From: Patiria pectinifera
Lineage: Eukaryota > Echinodermata > Asteroidea > Valvatida > Asterinidae
Assembly: GCA_029964075.1 (NCBI GenBank)
Contig: CM057149.1
Location: forward strand, 258,465 to 322,464
DNA: 64,000 bases
Direction: 5' to 3'
Every line of letters begins with the position of its first letter. The stretch's first letter is position 1. Below, one piece after another: positions 1 through 13,500 of this stretch. The notes under the pieces are model-generated. The model was given only the letters and a program-made list of their open reading frames with translations, did not search any database and was not told the DNA's origin. The position numbers were made by a program, and so were the translations under genes.

Positions 1-116
1 ATCTTAGGAAAAGTGAATTGGTGTGGAGCTTGAACCTCCAAATTGCATCCTTCATTTCAGTAAAAAAGCAGGACTCTGACTACATCTAGAACTAGAAGGT
101 GCCCAGGTGCCAGGAG

Positions 117-611
117 TAGACTCTAATTAGCCCCATAAATGTGACCTGTTTACTGGACTACCTCCGTAAACATAGGCCACACATCCACATGTACAAAAAA
201 CGTGTCGCACTTAGCCAAATTTTGATTTTCACATTTAGGCTTAGTTTGTAAGATTTTTTGCTTTAGAAGCATACTCACCCTCTTTATAGGCTATAAATCA
301 GAAAGTGCTGCCTTATTCAGATGTCTATTTTTCGTGAAATTTCCAGATTCGTTTGCACACGTTTGCGAATCAAAATTTCAACATGAAATTTCACAAAAAT
401 TAGACATCTGAAAAAGGCACCACTTTCTAATTAGCCTATAAAGAGGGTGAGTATGCTTCTAAAGCAAAAAAAAACCCTACAAACTAAGCCTAAATGTGAA
501 AATCAAAATCAAAATCAAAAGTGCGACACATTTTTTTACATGTGGATGTGTGGCCTATGTTTACGGAGGAAGTCCAGTAAATTGGCCACATTTATGGGTC
601 TAGACTCTAAT
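117..611. mobile_element. Palindromic MULE-like foldback MITE with 11-bp target duplication
   Basis: The sequence from 128 to 600 folds on itself: cataaatgtg, then gtccagtaaa, ggcctatg, acatccacatgt, the long block around cctctttataggct, and agatgtct all recur inverted. It is flanked by perfect direct repeats tagactctaat at 117-127 and 601-611. Long terminal inverted repeats with a 9-11 bp duplication are typical of Mutator-like elements. It has no coding capacity, so it is non-autonomous. It lies upstream of the first Kazal exon, in an intron or 5' region. Confidence 0.8.
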
Positions 612-1395
612 CTACTGTAAAATGTTAAAATCCCCCTTTTTTTAGTCAACCCAAAGTTCAAGGGAATGTGCAATAATTGCTTTTGCTGTAATTTTCCGAA
701 ATAAATGGATATGGAGGATTAGTATGTTATAAAAAATATTGTTACACTGACTTGTTTCATGTTTTGGGTTCCAAGAAACCAACCATGTTCTTGTAGTCTG
801 GTTCCCTGACCTGACTTAAGATGAAACAGAGCAATTTATAGACACTGAGAAATTGAATTAGCCTAGCTGGCTTGTATCCCTTCATAGGTGTGTAATCCAT
901 TGCAAAAAAAAATGTGGAATAATGAAATATGAAAACTTAGAAGCAGTTTTTTTTAAAAAGCCAGTTTTCTCCAACGCTGGTCGGCCGACCAACGTTGGAA
1001 ATCGTTACAAAATTACCACTTTACTTAAAAATGTCAGCACACCAGGAGCCATGATTTTACAGGATGCTTTGGACTGTCATTCACTAACAGTCCAGTAAGG
1101 TAATTCATTATAATTTGATATTTTCTTTTTTGATGTTTGCAAATATTGTATCTTCCCTTTAAAAGAAAATATATATAAAAATGGACACACAAGTGTTAAA
1201 AAGTTAAGCCTGTCAGAAGAAACTAGCACCTTTTACACAGGCCCTTATTGATCTGACACTGGTAGTAAATGACCTAGAAAAAATTGAAGAAAAGTAGGGC
1301 CAAATGCATTTTTGTAGATATTGGTGATCAGAGAGAAAAGCTTTGTTGTATTAAAAGAAAAAAATCCTTTTCTGTTTTCTTTTCATTTTTTTCAG
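612..1395. other. Presumed intron, AT-rich; one short palindrome
   Basis: No exon or ORF of substance was found. A near-perfect 28-bp palindrome centred on tcggccga lies at 971-998 (ccaacgctgg / ccaacgttgg), unusually GC-rich for its surroundings. Confidence 0.5.
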
Positions 1396-1560
1396 CTAAA
1401 GATCCGTGCAGTCTCAACTGTCCTAGATTCTATGCCCCTGTCTGTGGGAGTGATGGGCAGACATACTACAGTGCCTGTGTTCTACTGTCTTTCCGATGCA
1501 AAAAGAATGATAAATCACTACGTGTGCAGTATCTAGGGAAATGCAGAATAATCATAAAAG
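1396..1560 (+). CDS. Kazal domain exon 1 (gene 1)
   Basis: The acceptor is a T-rich tract ending ttcag and the donor is AAAG|gtacta. Both junctions are phase 1, giving 55 codons. The translation holds all six Kazal cysteines: [24 protein letters not shown], then C in FRC, then GKC. The VCGSDGQTY core is a textbook Kazal signature. By analogy with ovomucoid third domain the P1 residue is the second after Cys2, here Arg, which would suit inhibition of a trypsin-like protease. That specificity is inferred. This is probably not the first exon of the gene: it lacks a signal peptide and begins in mid-codon. Confidence 0.85.
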
Positions 1561-4500
1561 GTACTATTTTCATGCATGAAATTAACTTTGCGCATTACTT
1601 GGTACAATTGAGCCAAGAGATGTTATTTGTAAAATGTATACATTTTTATGATCGTGTATTAAATGTAGAGATGAAGTTCATTACCTTTGTTAATTTCAGA
1701 CAAAATCAATCTATCAAAAGTGTTGTTGGCTACTTGTATACTGTCAAACTCAATTTATGAAAGAGCAGCATTTATCTTCATTAAAAGAAATAGAAATGCC
1801 ATCGCAATACATGTGGAACAACACATTCCTAAACCAAGTTAATTTATGTCCTGTACAATGTCTCTTTAAACATTAATACAACAATGGTGCTACAAAGTTT
1901 GGCAATTTTGTCTTTCTTTGTACAATAATTATTTGGTGTGCATGAGGACATAATCACCATGAAATTTGTCATTTGGTAGATCCTCTCTAAACTCAAAACA
2001 CTAAAGAAAAGTACAGTCAAAATATTAGGATTAGTCTTTCTGTATTGTGATTTTTTTTAATATACATGGTGATTAAAAAAAAACTAACTAAAATGCTAGA
2101 AGAATGACTAAGGAAAAACTCCCCATGATTCAAGTAATTCAAACAATGTGTTATTTTTTAAAATTTATATTAATATAAATGGCCAACTTTACTCTTTTCT
2201 CACATCAGTTGAGCAAGTCTGTCCAAGGCATTGCCCCAACTTAATTATTCCAGTGTGTGGAACAGATGGCAACACCTATGGGAACAAGTGTTTCTTAGAG
2301 GCAGCTGCTTGTGAACGACGCCAACCCTTGCAGGTTGCTAGTCAAGGCTACTGTATACGAACAGGTAAGTAAAGGCCTTCCCACCCAAAGAGCAACATTG
2401 AAATTGAGCCAACAACAGATCCTTTTGTTTTGTTTTGACAGGGATGTGCATTTATTACTGAACCAATAGCAAGAAACATCTGAAAGATGGCCGGTGAATG
2501 CAAAGGGTCTGTTGGCAGGATTACTGATGAAATATGTTGAAATCTTGGAGCGCTTGGGGACTTGGATGATATTAAATGGTTGCTATAGGCTTTATTCTGG
2601 CAGATATGATTATTCTTTTGTGTGTGTGGGTGTGTCAAACTGTACTCCCCCCCCCTTCTGCCTCCGCCCAGAAAGTGAAACAATTAAAATGTGGAAGGGA
2701 TAGTTATTATCTGGGCAGGTGCTAAGCAACCCCCATCCCAAAAGCTCTTGCGAAGGTGCGTATAACGTAATGCATGTCAATCATAACAATCTGTTATAAA
2801 ATCTTGGGGTAAAAGGGACTCAATTTCAATAAGGGGCTTGGAGATCTTTAATTTCGGAACTCTGTTCCCTGAAGACACAAAATTTTACCCCTGGTTATCA
2901 AACTAGTTGTTTAAAATCCAAAACTCAAACCTCAAAAAATGTCAATGTCTGTATATAGTGGAGTGTCATGGCCTAGCGGTTAAGAGCACCGGACTCATGC
3001 TCTGGTGTTTCAGAGGCAACAGTGGCGTGGGTTCGAGCCCGGGCGGACACTTGTGCCCTTAAGCAAGGCACTTAACCATTATTGCTTCGTCCTTTGGATG
3101 GGACGTTAAGCCGGAGGTCCCGTGTGTTGTATAAGACCTAACGCATGTAAAAGAACCCAGTAACACTTATCGCTAAGAGAAGGGGTTTGCCCCGGTGTTT
3201 CTGGCCTCCGAGTTATACTCCCTTGTGGAAGTCCTTAGGAGAAGAACCAACCAAGTACCAAGTACCAAGTATATATATGGACAACTTGGAATTGATTCGG
3301 GTTTGCTGTTTGAAAGCAACTTTCTCAGACTCTTTCCTCAGTGTCATTCTGTCATTCTTACTCAATTCGAAGCTGGGACCTGATGATAGGCAGAACACTG
3401 CTAGAGCACTGATGAATATCACATCTAGACTCCCCATTTAAACTCTGCCTGACGGTGTAAACAAATACTTTTATTAATAATGGATTGTTTTTATAAGGCT
3501 AAACATTCTGATTCAGTTAATACATTTTCTGAAAACAATCATTTTATCCCCTCTCTTTCAACTGAAGTGTCTGAAGATTAGGACTGATTAATACTGACCT
3601 TGAGTCATCTGGCTCAGGAAAACTGATTACTTATTCTGTGGCCCACAACATGCAATCAGGCCAGTTCTTCATCCTTTGCATGGTAACCATCTTTGATGCG
3701 CATGTTAGTGTTCCACAGGATACACACAACTTTGTGCATTCAGTGACACTGAATGAAGACCCCCCCAAACAAAAAAACAAGAAAAAGAGAAAGCAACATG
3801 CTCAACATGGGCTGCTGACAAAGTGTCTAAATCAAACTGATAGACTAAGAAGTTTTACTCTTATTTAAAGAGTGATTTTACCTCTAGAATCATGGACAGG
3901 CTGAAGAGCAGTTTTCAATAACTGACAACTTACCTTTTAAGAACGTTGTCTTCTCTATGGTGGTATACTAAAAATGTGATAGCATTTTTCTTGGATATTT
4001 ATAAGCACTACTTTTTTCCACACATAGTGTTTCTCCATTTCATTAGAAAAAAAACATTGTAGATTTCCATAAGGCACTCCATTGAATTCAAAACGTTGTA
4101 ATTAAAGAAGCATGCCTATTCATTGTCCAATCAGGTAAAGACCAATATATCTCTAATTTCACAGCACTGGTAAAATCCACTTTGAAAATCTCTAAAATGT
4201 GTCTCTATAATTTTATATAAAAAAAATCAAAATAACATTAAAAGAACTTTACCCACACAAAACATTTCATGTGCTTTTTTTGTTTTTAAAGTTCAGACCA
4301 TAATTTGCACTTTAAATCGCTTTTGTTTTTTTTACAGAGGCAGCAGGACGGTGCAACACTAGATACAATTTGAAGTTCAAAGCCGTTTGTGGTCGCGATA
4401 AAAAGACATACTTCAACCGCCAGATTTTGCAAGTGGCTGCCTGTGTCAACAATAGCCCAACTCTTGCTCTACAACTTCACAGGGGAATCTGTGAATTTGG

Positions 4501-7500
4501 AAGTTAGTTCAATCCTCAATATTATTTTACTTGATTCCTTTGGTACAGGAATTGCTCAAACCCAGTTCAATAGTTCAGCAGTGCAGCTAGCCCAGCCCAA
4601 CCCACCAGCCCAATCCAAGCAAACCCCAACCAAAAACACAAGCCAACCCCAACCTGGTCAGCCCAAAGCCAACCCATTGGTCAACCCTATCCAGGCCAAC
4701 CGAAATCCAACCCATTAGCCAACTTCATCCTGGCCAGCCCAAATCCAACCCACTAATCAAGCCCATTCTGGCCAGCCCAACCCAACCCACCAGTCAACCC
4801 CATCTTGCAATGGCCAGCCCAAACCCAACCCACCAGTCAACCCCATCCCGGCCAACCCAAACCCAACTCACCAGTCAACCCCATCCTGGCCTACCTAAAC
4901 CCAACCCACCAGTCAACCCCATCCCGGCCAACCCAAACCCAACCCACCAGTCAACCCCATCCTGGCCTACCTAAACCCAACCCACCAGTCAACCCCATCC
5001 CGGCCAACCCAAACCCAACTCACCAGTCAACCCCATCCTGGCCTACCTAAACCCAACCCACCAGTCAACCCCATCCCGGCCAACCCAAACCCAACTCACC
5101 AGTCAACCCCATCGTGGCCTACCTAAACCCAACCCACCAGTCAACCCCATCCCGGCCAACCCAAACCCAACCCACCGGTCAACCCCATCCCAGCCAACCC
5201 AAACCCAATCCACCATTCAACCCTATCCTAGCCAACCCAAACCCAATCCACCGGTGGGCATGGGTGGCATGGGGTCCGGTCCCCCTTTGGCGAGCAATTT
5301 GCCCCCCCCCCCCCAACGGCAAAAGCCATACATATGTATTTTTGGATTTTTGTGGTAGTGGGCCCCCTTGTTGGTACCATTGCCCTCCTGAATCTCAGGG
5401 CTGGCGACAGACCTGTTGCCAGCCCAGACCTAACTCATCAGCCAACCCCATCCTAGCCAGCCCAAACCCAACCCACCCACCTTAACCCCATCCTGGCCAG
5501 TCCAGAACCAACTCATCAACCAAGCCCATTCTGGCCAGCCCACATCCAACCCACTAGTCAACAAACCTGCCAACCCCATACTGGCTATAGCCCAAACCCA
5601 ACCCACCAGCAAAGCCCACTCTAGCCAGCCCAACCTGTGCTACTCAGCTCATCCACCGCATCCAAGCCAAGCCCAGTCAAACCCAATCCAACCCTACCCC
5701 AACTCACCTGCCTATCTCAGGCTAGCCCCGCCCACTCAAATTTAACACAATCAAGTGTATCACATAGTGTCTATCTTAGCTAAGAATATTCAGTTGCTTT
5801 CTGCCCAAACATTCCTAATTTATCCAAATCTCCATGAATCATTTTCCATTTCTTTCTTTCAAACACACCACCTGAGATATTTTGGCATAAAAACAATCTT
5901 GGCCTGAAACAAAGAATGTATTGAATATTAATTTTTTTCTCGTAGAAAACATATAAAGGGTACTGTCCTCCACTTACGTTAAACCCTTATTCATCGCTTT
6001 TGTTAATAATTTACTATAATTTATATTTCATTTTTTCATCCAGGAAAAAGAGTACCGAGAGAGTGTAGAAAGCATCGTTGTGATGCAACCTACGATGCTG
6101 TATGTGGTACTGATGGGAACACCTACATCAACCGCTGCATGATGAACTACATGGGTTGCTTACGGGGCGATACATCATTGAAATTAGTGTACAAGGGGGA
6201 GTGTAGAGATGAGGGTAGGTAGACATTTTTACCAAAAAGTGAAAAGAAATTCCCGTAGCAGAGCTTTTCAATTTGTATGTTTGGTTAAAATTATTGAAAA
6301 TTCTACACCAGCTCATTTTTTTGTGTTCACTTTCTAATAATAGGATAAACTGTTGAGTATTTTATAACAGTTTAAATGTTTCATTTCTTTTCTTGGACAG
6401 TTATTGTTACTTCAACATCAGTAAGGCCAACGAGACCTTCAACATTAACCACAGTCTTAACAACCTTGGCACCAACCGTTGGAGTTGACGTGGACCCAAG
6501 AACTCTCAAGCCAATTAACCCACTACTTGAAGAGCCATCCACAGTAATAGCAACTGCAGCACCTGGAACAACTGCAGCTGTAGTCCCAACAAATCCTATC
6601 ACAACAATGAAACCTACAGCAGTTAGTGTAACAAGTGCAGAATCAACCACTGAAGAGGCAACCAATACTTTAGAGCCTATAACAACTGAAAAGTTAGCTT
6701 CAACTCTACAGACGTCCACAACGTTATCAGCTGAGTCCAGAACAGAACTGACGACAACAATAAAACCATCAACATTTGAAGAAATAACCACAAGTTTAGT
6801 GCCTAAAACAACTGTAAAGTTAATCACGGCTCTGGATGCTTCCACAATTTTTTCAACTGAGTCAATAGCAGAAATTACGACAACAATGAAACCGACATCA
6901 GTGGAAGCATCGACAACTTTAGAGCCCACAACAACTCAAAAGCTAACCTCAACTCCACAAGCCTCCACAACACTGTCAACTGAGTCAAGAGAACAAGTTG
7001 CGTCAACAATGAAACCAACAACAGTGGAAGGAACAACCACACATATAGCAACTGTTGGATCAACCACACAAACAGCGAGCACAACATTAGAGCAAATATC
7101 AACAACTCAAAAGCTAACCTCAACTCCACAGGCCTCAACACCATTGTCAGCTGATGAGTCAAGAGAAGTTGTGACAATAGTAAAACCAATAACAGTTGAA
7201 GGAACAATCTCAAGTATTGAATCAACCACAGAGTCAGCCACCACGACTTTAGAGCCCACAACAACTCAAAAGCTAGCCTCAACTCAACAAGTTTCAACAG
7301 CATTATCAACTGACTCAAAAGAAGACATTTTGACAACCATGAAACCAAAAACAGTGGAAGGAACAACCACAAGTACAGCAACTGTTGAATCAACCACAGA
7401 GTTAGCAACCACAACTTCAGAGCCCACCACAACTCAAAAGCTAACCTCAAATCCACAGGCCTCCACAGTATTACCAACTGAGTCAAGAACAGATGTTGTT

Positions 7501-10500
7501 ACAACAATGAAACCAACAACAGTGGAGGGAGCAATTACAAAAACAGCAACTGTTGAATCAACCACTGAGACAGCGACCACCACTCTAGATCCCACAACAA
7601 CTCAAAAGCTAACCTCAACTTCACAGGCCTCCACAGCATTGTCAACTGATGAGTCAAGAGAGGAAGTTGGGACAACATTGAAACCAACAAAAGTGGAAGG
7701 AACAACCACAGAATCAACAACCATAACTTTAGAGCCCACAACAACTCACAAGCTAACCTCAACTCCACAGGCCTCCACAACAGTGGAAGGAACAACCACA
7801 AGTGCGGCATCTGTTGAATCAACCACAGAGTCAGCAACCACAACTTCAGAGCCCACAACAACTCAAAAGCTAACCTCAACTCCACAGGCCTCCACAGTAT
7901 TACCAACTGAGCCAAGAGCAGAAGTTGTTACAACAATGAAACCAACAACAGGGGAAGGAGCAATCACAAAAACAGCAACTGTTGAATCAACTACTGAGAC
8001 AGCGACCACAACTCTAGATCCCATAACAGCTCAAAAGTTAACCTCAACTCCACAGGCCTCTACAGCATTGTCAACTGATGAGTCAAGAGAGGAAGTTGGG
8101 ACAACATTGAAACCAACAAAAGTGGAAGGAACAACCACAGAATCAACAACCATAACTTTAGAGCCCACAACAACTCACAAGCTAACCTCAACTCCACAGG
8201 CCTCCACAACAGTGGAAGGAACAACCACAAGTACGGCAACTGTTGAATCAATCACAGAGTCAGCAACCACAACTTCAGAGCCCACAACAACTCAAAAGCT
8301 AGCCTCAACTCCACAGGCCTCCACAGTATTACCAACTGAGCCAAGAGCAGAAGTTGTTACAACAATGAAACCATTAACAGGGGAAGGAGCAATCACAAAA
8401 ACAGCAACTGTTGAATCAACTACTGAGACAGCGACCACAACTCTAGATCCCATAACAGCTCAAAAGTTAACCTCAACTCCACAGGCCTCTACAGCATTGT
8501 CAACTGATGAGTCAAGAGAGGAAGTTGGGACAACATTTAAACCAACAAAAGTGGAAGGAACAACCACAGAATCAACAACCATAACTTTAGAGCCCACAAC
8601 AACTCAAAAGCTAACCTCAATTCCACAGGCCTCCACAACATTGTCAACTGAGTCAAGAGAACAAGTTGTGTCAACAATGAAACCAAAAACAAAGGAAAGA
8701 ACAACCACAAGTGCGGCAACTGTTGAATCAACCACAGAGTCAGCAACCACGACTTTAGAGCCCACAACAACTCAAAAGCTAGCCTCAACTCAACAAGTTT
8801 CAACAGCATTATCAACTGACTCAAAAGAAGACACTTTGACAACCATGAAACCAACAACAGTGGAAGGAACAACCACAAGTACAGCAACTGTTGAATCAAC
8901 CACAGAGTTAGCAACGACAACTTTAGAGCCCACCACAACTCAAAAGCTAACCTCAAATCCACAGGCCTCCACAGTATTACCAACTGAGTCAAGAACAGAA
9001 GTTGTTACAACAATGAAACCAACAACAGTGGAGGGAGCAATTACAAAAACAGCAACTGTTGAATCAACCACTGAGACAGCGACCACAACTCTAGATCCCA
9101 CAACAACTCAAAAGCTAACCTCAACTTCACAGGCCTCCACAGCATTGTCAACTGATGAGTCAAGAGAGGAAGTTGGGACAACATTGAAACCAACAAAAGT
9201 GGAAGGAACAACCACAGAATCAACAACCATAACTTTAGAGCCCACAACAACTCACAAGCTAACCTCAACTCCACAGGCCTCCACAACATTGTCAACTAAG
9301 TCAAGAGAACAAGTTGTGTCAACAATAAAACCAACAATAGTGGAAGGAACAACCACAAGTACGGCAACTGTTGAATCAACCACAGAGACAGCAACCACAA
9401 CTTCAGAGCCCACAACAACTCAAAAGCTAGCCTCAACTCAACAAGTATCAACAGTATTATCAACTGATTCAAGAGAAGACATTTTGACAACAATGAAACC
9501 AACAGCAGTGGAAGGAACGACCTCAAGTACGGCAGCTGTTGAATCAACCATGGAGACAGTGACCACAACTTTAGATCCCACAACTCAAAAGCTAACCTCA
9601 ACTCTACAGTCCTCCCCAGCATTATCAACTGAGTCAAGAACAGAAGCAGTGACAACAGTGAAACCAACCACAGTCGAAGGAACAACCACAAGTTCAGCAA
9701 CTGTTGAATCAACAACACAGTCAACAACCACAACTCTAGAGCCCATAGCAACTCACAAGCTAGCCTCAACTCCACAAATTTCCACAGCATTATCAACTGA
9801 ATCCAGAGAAGAATTTGTGACAACAGTGAAACCAACAACAGTGGAAGGAACAACCACAAGTGCGGCAACTGTTGAATCAACCACAGAGTCAGCAACCACG
9901 ACTTCAGAGCCCACAACAACTCAAAAGCTAGCCTCAACTCAACAAGTTTCAACAGCATTATCAACTGATTCAAAAGAAGACATTTTGACAACAATGAAAC
10001 GTACAACATCGGAAGGACCAACCTCAAGTACAGCAACTGTTATGAACTCCATGATTGTTGAGACAGCTGCAGAATCTGTTGACTCAACCAAAAGCCAACA
10101 CGTTGAATCTACGGAGACAATGACTACTCATTCAACACCAACTAGACAACCCACAACAGAACGTTTACACTCAACAACCCTTACAACCCAAGATCCTTTA
10201 TCAACTTCACAGCCTACACTAGTATCTAATGAAAAAATCAGTGGAACAACTGATTCAGTGTCTGAAAGAACAGAGCTTGTACAGATATTAAAGGAAACTA
10301 CTACTGCCTCTGGGAAGACCGACTCTTCAACAACTAATCAGGCTCTTCTTATTGACGAAACAACAGAATTTATAACAGATATACTTGTGACTAAAGAGGA
10401 AACTACAGAAGAAATTTCAGGCATGTCACCTTCACCTGAGTTTACTTTTAAATTTACGAAACCGCCATTCCAAAGAGTCACTGATATTGTTCCACCAACC

Positions 10501-13500
10501 ACATCAGAGCTGAGCTTAACAACTTTATTTATTGAACCTATAGTCATTGATGGATTATCCACTACAGCATCAGTGGAAGACTCTTGGAAGACCTCTGCTA
10601 TGAGAGACACATCTAGACATGTTTCGGCATTTCCAGAACCCACCCCGACCAATTTAACTACACTGAGTACTGCAACGCCCGATACAACCGTTGAGGCTAC
10701 AAAAACAACGGTGGTTGGTGACAATATTGCCAGAACTACTGTTGGTCCAACAGCATTAGTATCATCTGAAGCACCTAAAGCTGCTACTCCTGAACACTAC
10801 TCTGAATTAATTTCAACAAGTACGCAAACACCTCCATTTCCTTCTGTCACACAATCATTCAGTGAGGTTGAGGAATCGTCCACTGCACAGATTCCAATGG
10901 AGTCATCTTCCATTGTTCCCACCAGGACTCATGCTGTATCAACCCAAAGCAGCAAACCAGAAGAGGTCTCCTCTTCAACACCCAAATCTTTATCAGAGGG
11001 TTCTCCTGTTACGACAGTTTCTCCAATTTCGATCTCATCAACCACTGTCATTCCAGGTTCAGTAACCCCTTCTGAACCGATTAGTGACACTACACACATT
11101 CCAATGGAAGGTTTTTCTGACGACATTGCCAAAACAACAGGAAGGGATGTGACAGCAGGAGCAACAACCAAATCATTTTCAAAAACAGATATTGTGGAGA
11201 TTTTGACAGAAAGCTCTACACCTTCTGTTCCCATGCAAACTACAGAAGACACAACTACAGAGGAAATTTCAGGTTTGGGTCTTTCATCTCAATCAGTTGT
11301 TTCACTAAAGACAACACCATACCAGAGAGTAACTGATATTGGGTCAGTAACTACTGAGGATCTGAGTTTTACAAGTGTACCTGTTGGACCTACAACAGCT
11401 GCTGAGAAAACTACTAAAACACCAGTTGACATCTCTGTTGGTCCTCCCAGTTCTGTTTCTGCTGGACCTCCTGGTGTCACTACAACAAGTGGTAAACCTA
11501 CTGATGAGCTTTCGTCTTCTGTAACCTCTGTAACCACACCTTTTCCAACAGGAAGCACATTACCTGTTTTCAGCAGTTCAACCAAGGCTTCTGATAGACC
11601 TGATGTTTTGGATGAAATAGATAATTCCATCACAGACATGGCTGAGATGCAATCAAAACCAACCACGCCAATTTCTGGTGTAGCCCAGACAACAACATCT
11701 GGAGATTTTGAAGCAACTTCTTTGTTTGTTGACAAAATCAAAGACAACAAAACTACAGACTCTTCTGGTTTGATGCCTTCTACAAAGGTTACAGAGCCCC
11801 CATCGGATGTAACAGACGAAGCAATGGATATGACTTCAGCCGAGGTTGATGAAATAACCTTTACTGATGAAAGTCCTGCAACAAAACATGTGACAACTCA
11901 GCCATCATCAGTGACCACAAAGGAGGTTGTCCATGCATCAGATCCAGTTACAGGACAAGCTGAAACTACAAAGACATCCAATGCAATTATTTCCAGTACG
12001 ACTGTTGGTCAAACTGCATTTGTATCGTCAGGTACGTCTGATGCTGCTACTCCAGGAGAGAAACTTGCATCACTTACAACAAGTGAGCACATGAAAACTG
12101 TCTACTCCTCAACAGAACCTCCTCCACTTGCTTCTGCCACACCCTCGTTCAGTAGGACTGAAGAATCATCTACAACAAGGACTGTAATGAAGTCGTCTTC
12201 CATTGTTCCCACCAGGACTCATGCTGTATCAACCCAAAGCAGCAAACCAGAAGAGGTCTCCTCTTCAACACCCAAATCTTTATCAGAGGGTCCTCCTGTT
12301 ACGACAGTTTCTCCAATTTCGATCTCATCAACCACTGTCATTCCAGGTTCAGTAACCCCTTCTGAACCGATTAGTGACACTGCACACAAGCCAATGGAAG
12401 GTTTTACCGAGGACTTTGCCAAAACAACAGGAAGGGATGTGACAGAAGGAGCAACAACCAAATCATTTTCAAAAACAGATATTGTGGAGATGTTGACAGA
12501 AAGCTCTACACCTTCTGTTCCCATGCAAACTGATGCCAGCCTTACCTCATTAGTAAATCAAGACCTGATGGACAAAACTACGGCAGTTACACAATCAAGC
12601 CCCAAAACAGATTCATTTTTGACTGAAGAAGACACAACTACAGAGGAAATTTCAGGTTTGGGTCTTTCACCTCAATCAGTTGTTTCACCTAAGACAACAC
12701 CATATCAGAGAATAACTGATATTGGGTCAGTAACCACTGAGGATCTGAGTTTTACAAGTGTACCTGTTGGACCTACAACAGCTGCTGGGCAAACTACTAA
12801 AACACCAGTTGACATCTCTGTTGGTCCTCCCGGTTCTGTTTCTGCTGGACCTCCTGGTGTCACTACAACAAGTGGTAAACCTACTGATGACCTTTTGTCT
12901 TCTGTAACCTCTGTAACCACACCTTTTCCAACAGGAAGCACATTACCTGTTTTCAGCAGTTCAACCAAGGCTTTTGATAGACCTGATGTTTTGGATGAAA
13001 TAGATAATTCCATCACAGACATGGCTGAGATGCAATCAAAACCAACCACGCCAATTTCTGGTGTAGCCCAGACAACAACATCTGGAGATTTTGAAGCAAC
13101 TTCTTTGTTTGTTGACAAAATCAAAAACAACAAAACTACAGACTCTTCTGGTTTGATGCCTTCTACAAAGGTTACAGAGCCCCCATCAGATTTAACAGAC
13201 GAAGCAATGGATATGACCTCAGCCGAGATTGATAAAATAACCTTTACTGATGAAAGTCCTGCAACAAAACATGTGACAACTGAACCATCATCAGTGACAA
13301 CAAAGGAGGTTGTCCATGCATCAGATCAAGTAACAGGACCAGCTGAAACTACAAAAACTTCCAATGCAATTATTTTCAGTACGACTATTGATCTAACTGC
13401 ATTTGTATCGTCAGGTGCGTCTGATGCTGCTACTCCAGGAGAGAAACTTGCATCACTTACAACAAGTGAGCACATGAAAACTGTCGACTCCTCAACAGAA

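Noticed and set aside
2969..3040. tRNA gene on the + strand
   Set aside because: Box A and B are present but no cloverleaf closes, and the sequence runs into a SINE body.
3187..3441. 84-codon open frame after the SINE
   Set aside because: It begins inside SINE sequence and has no Kazal-like or other recognisable content.
4389..5485. Pro/Asn/Gln-rich open frames in the minisatellite
   Set aside because: The repeat lacks stop-forming bases, so all frames stay open. No flanking splice sites, and phase continuity is already satisfied by the Kazal exons.
6875..10036. Leucine-rich antisense frames ([10 protein letters not shown] type) opposite array A
   Set aside because: They look like membrane proteins but arise from reading Thr-rich codons backwards. 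No independent support.
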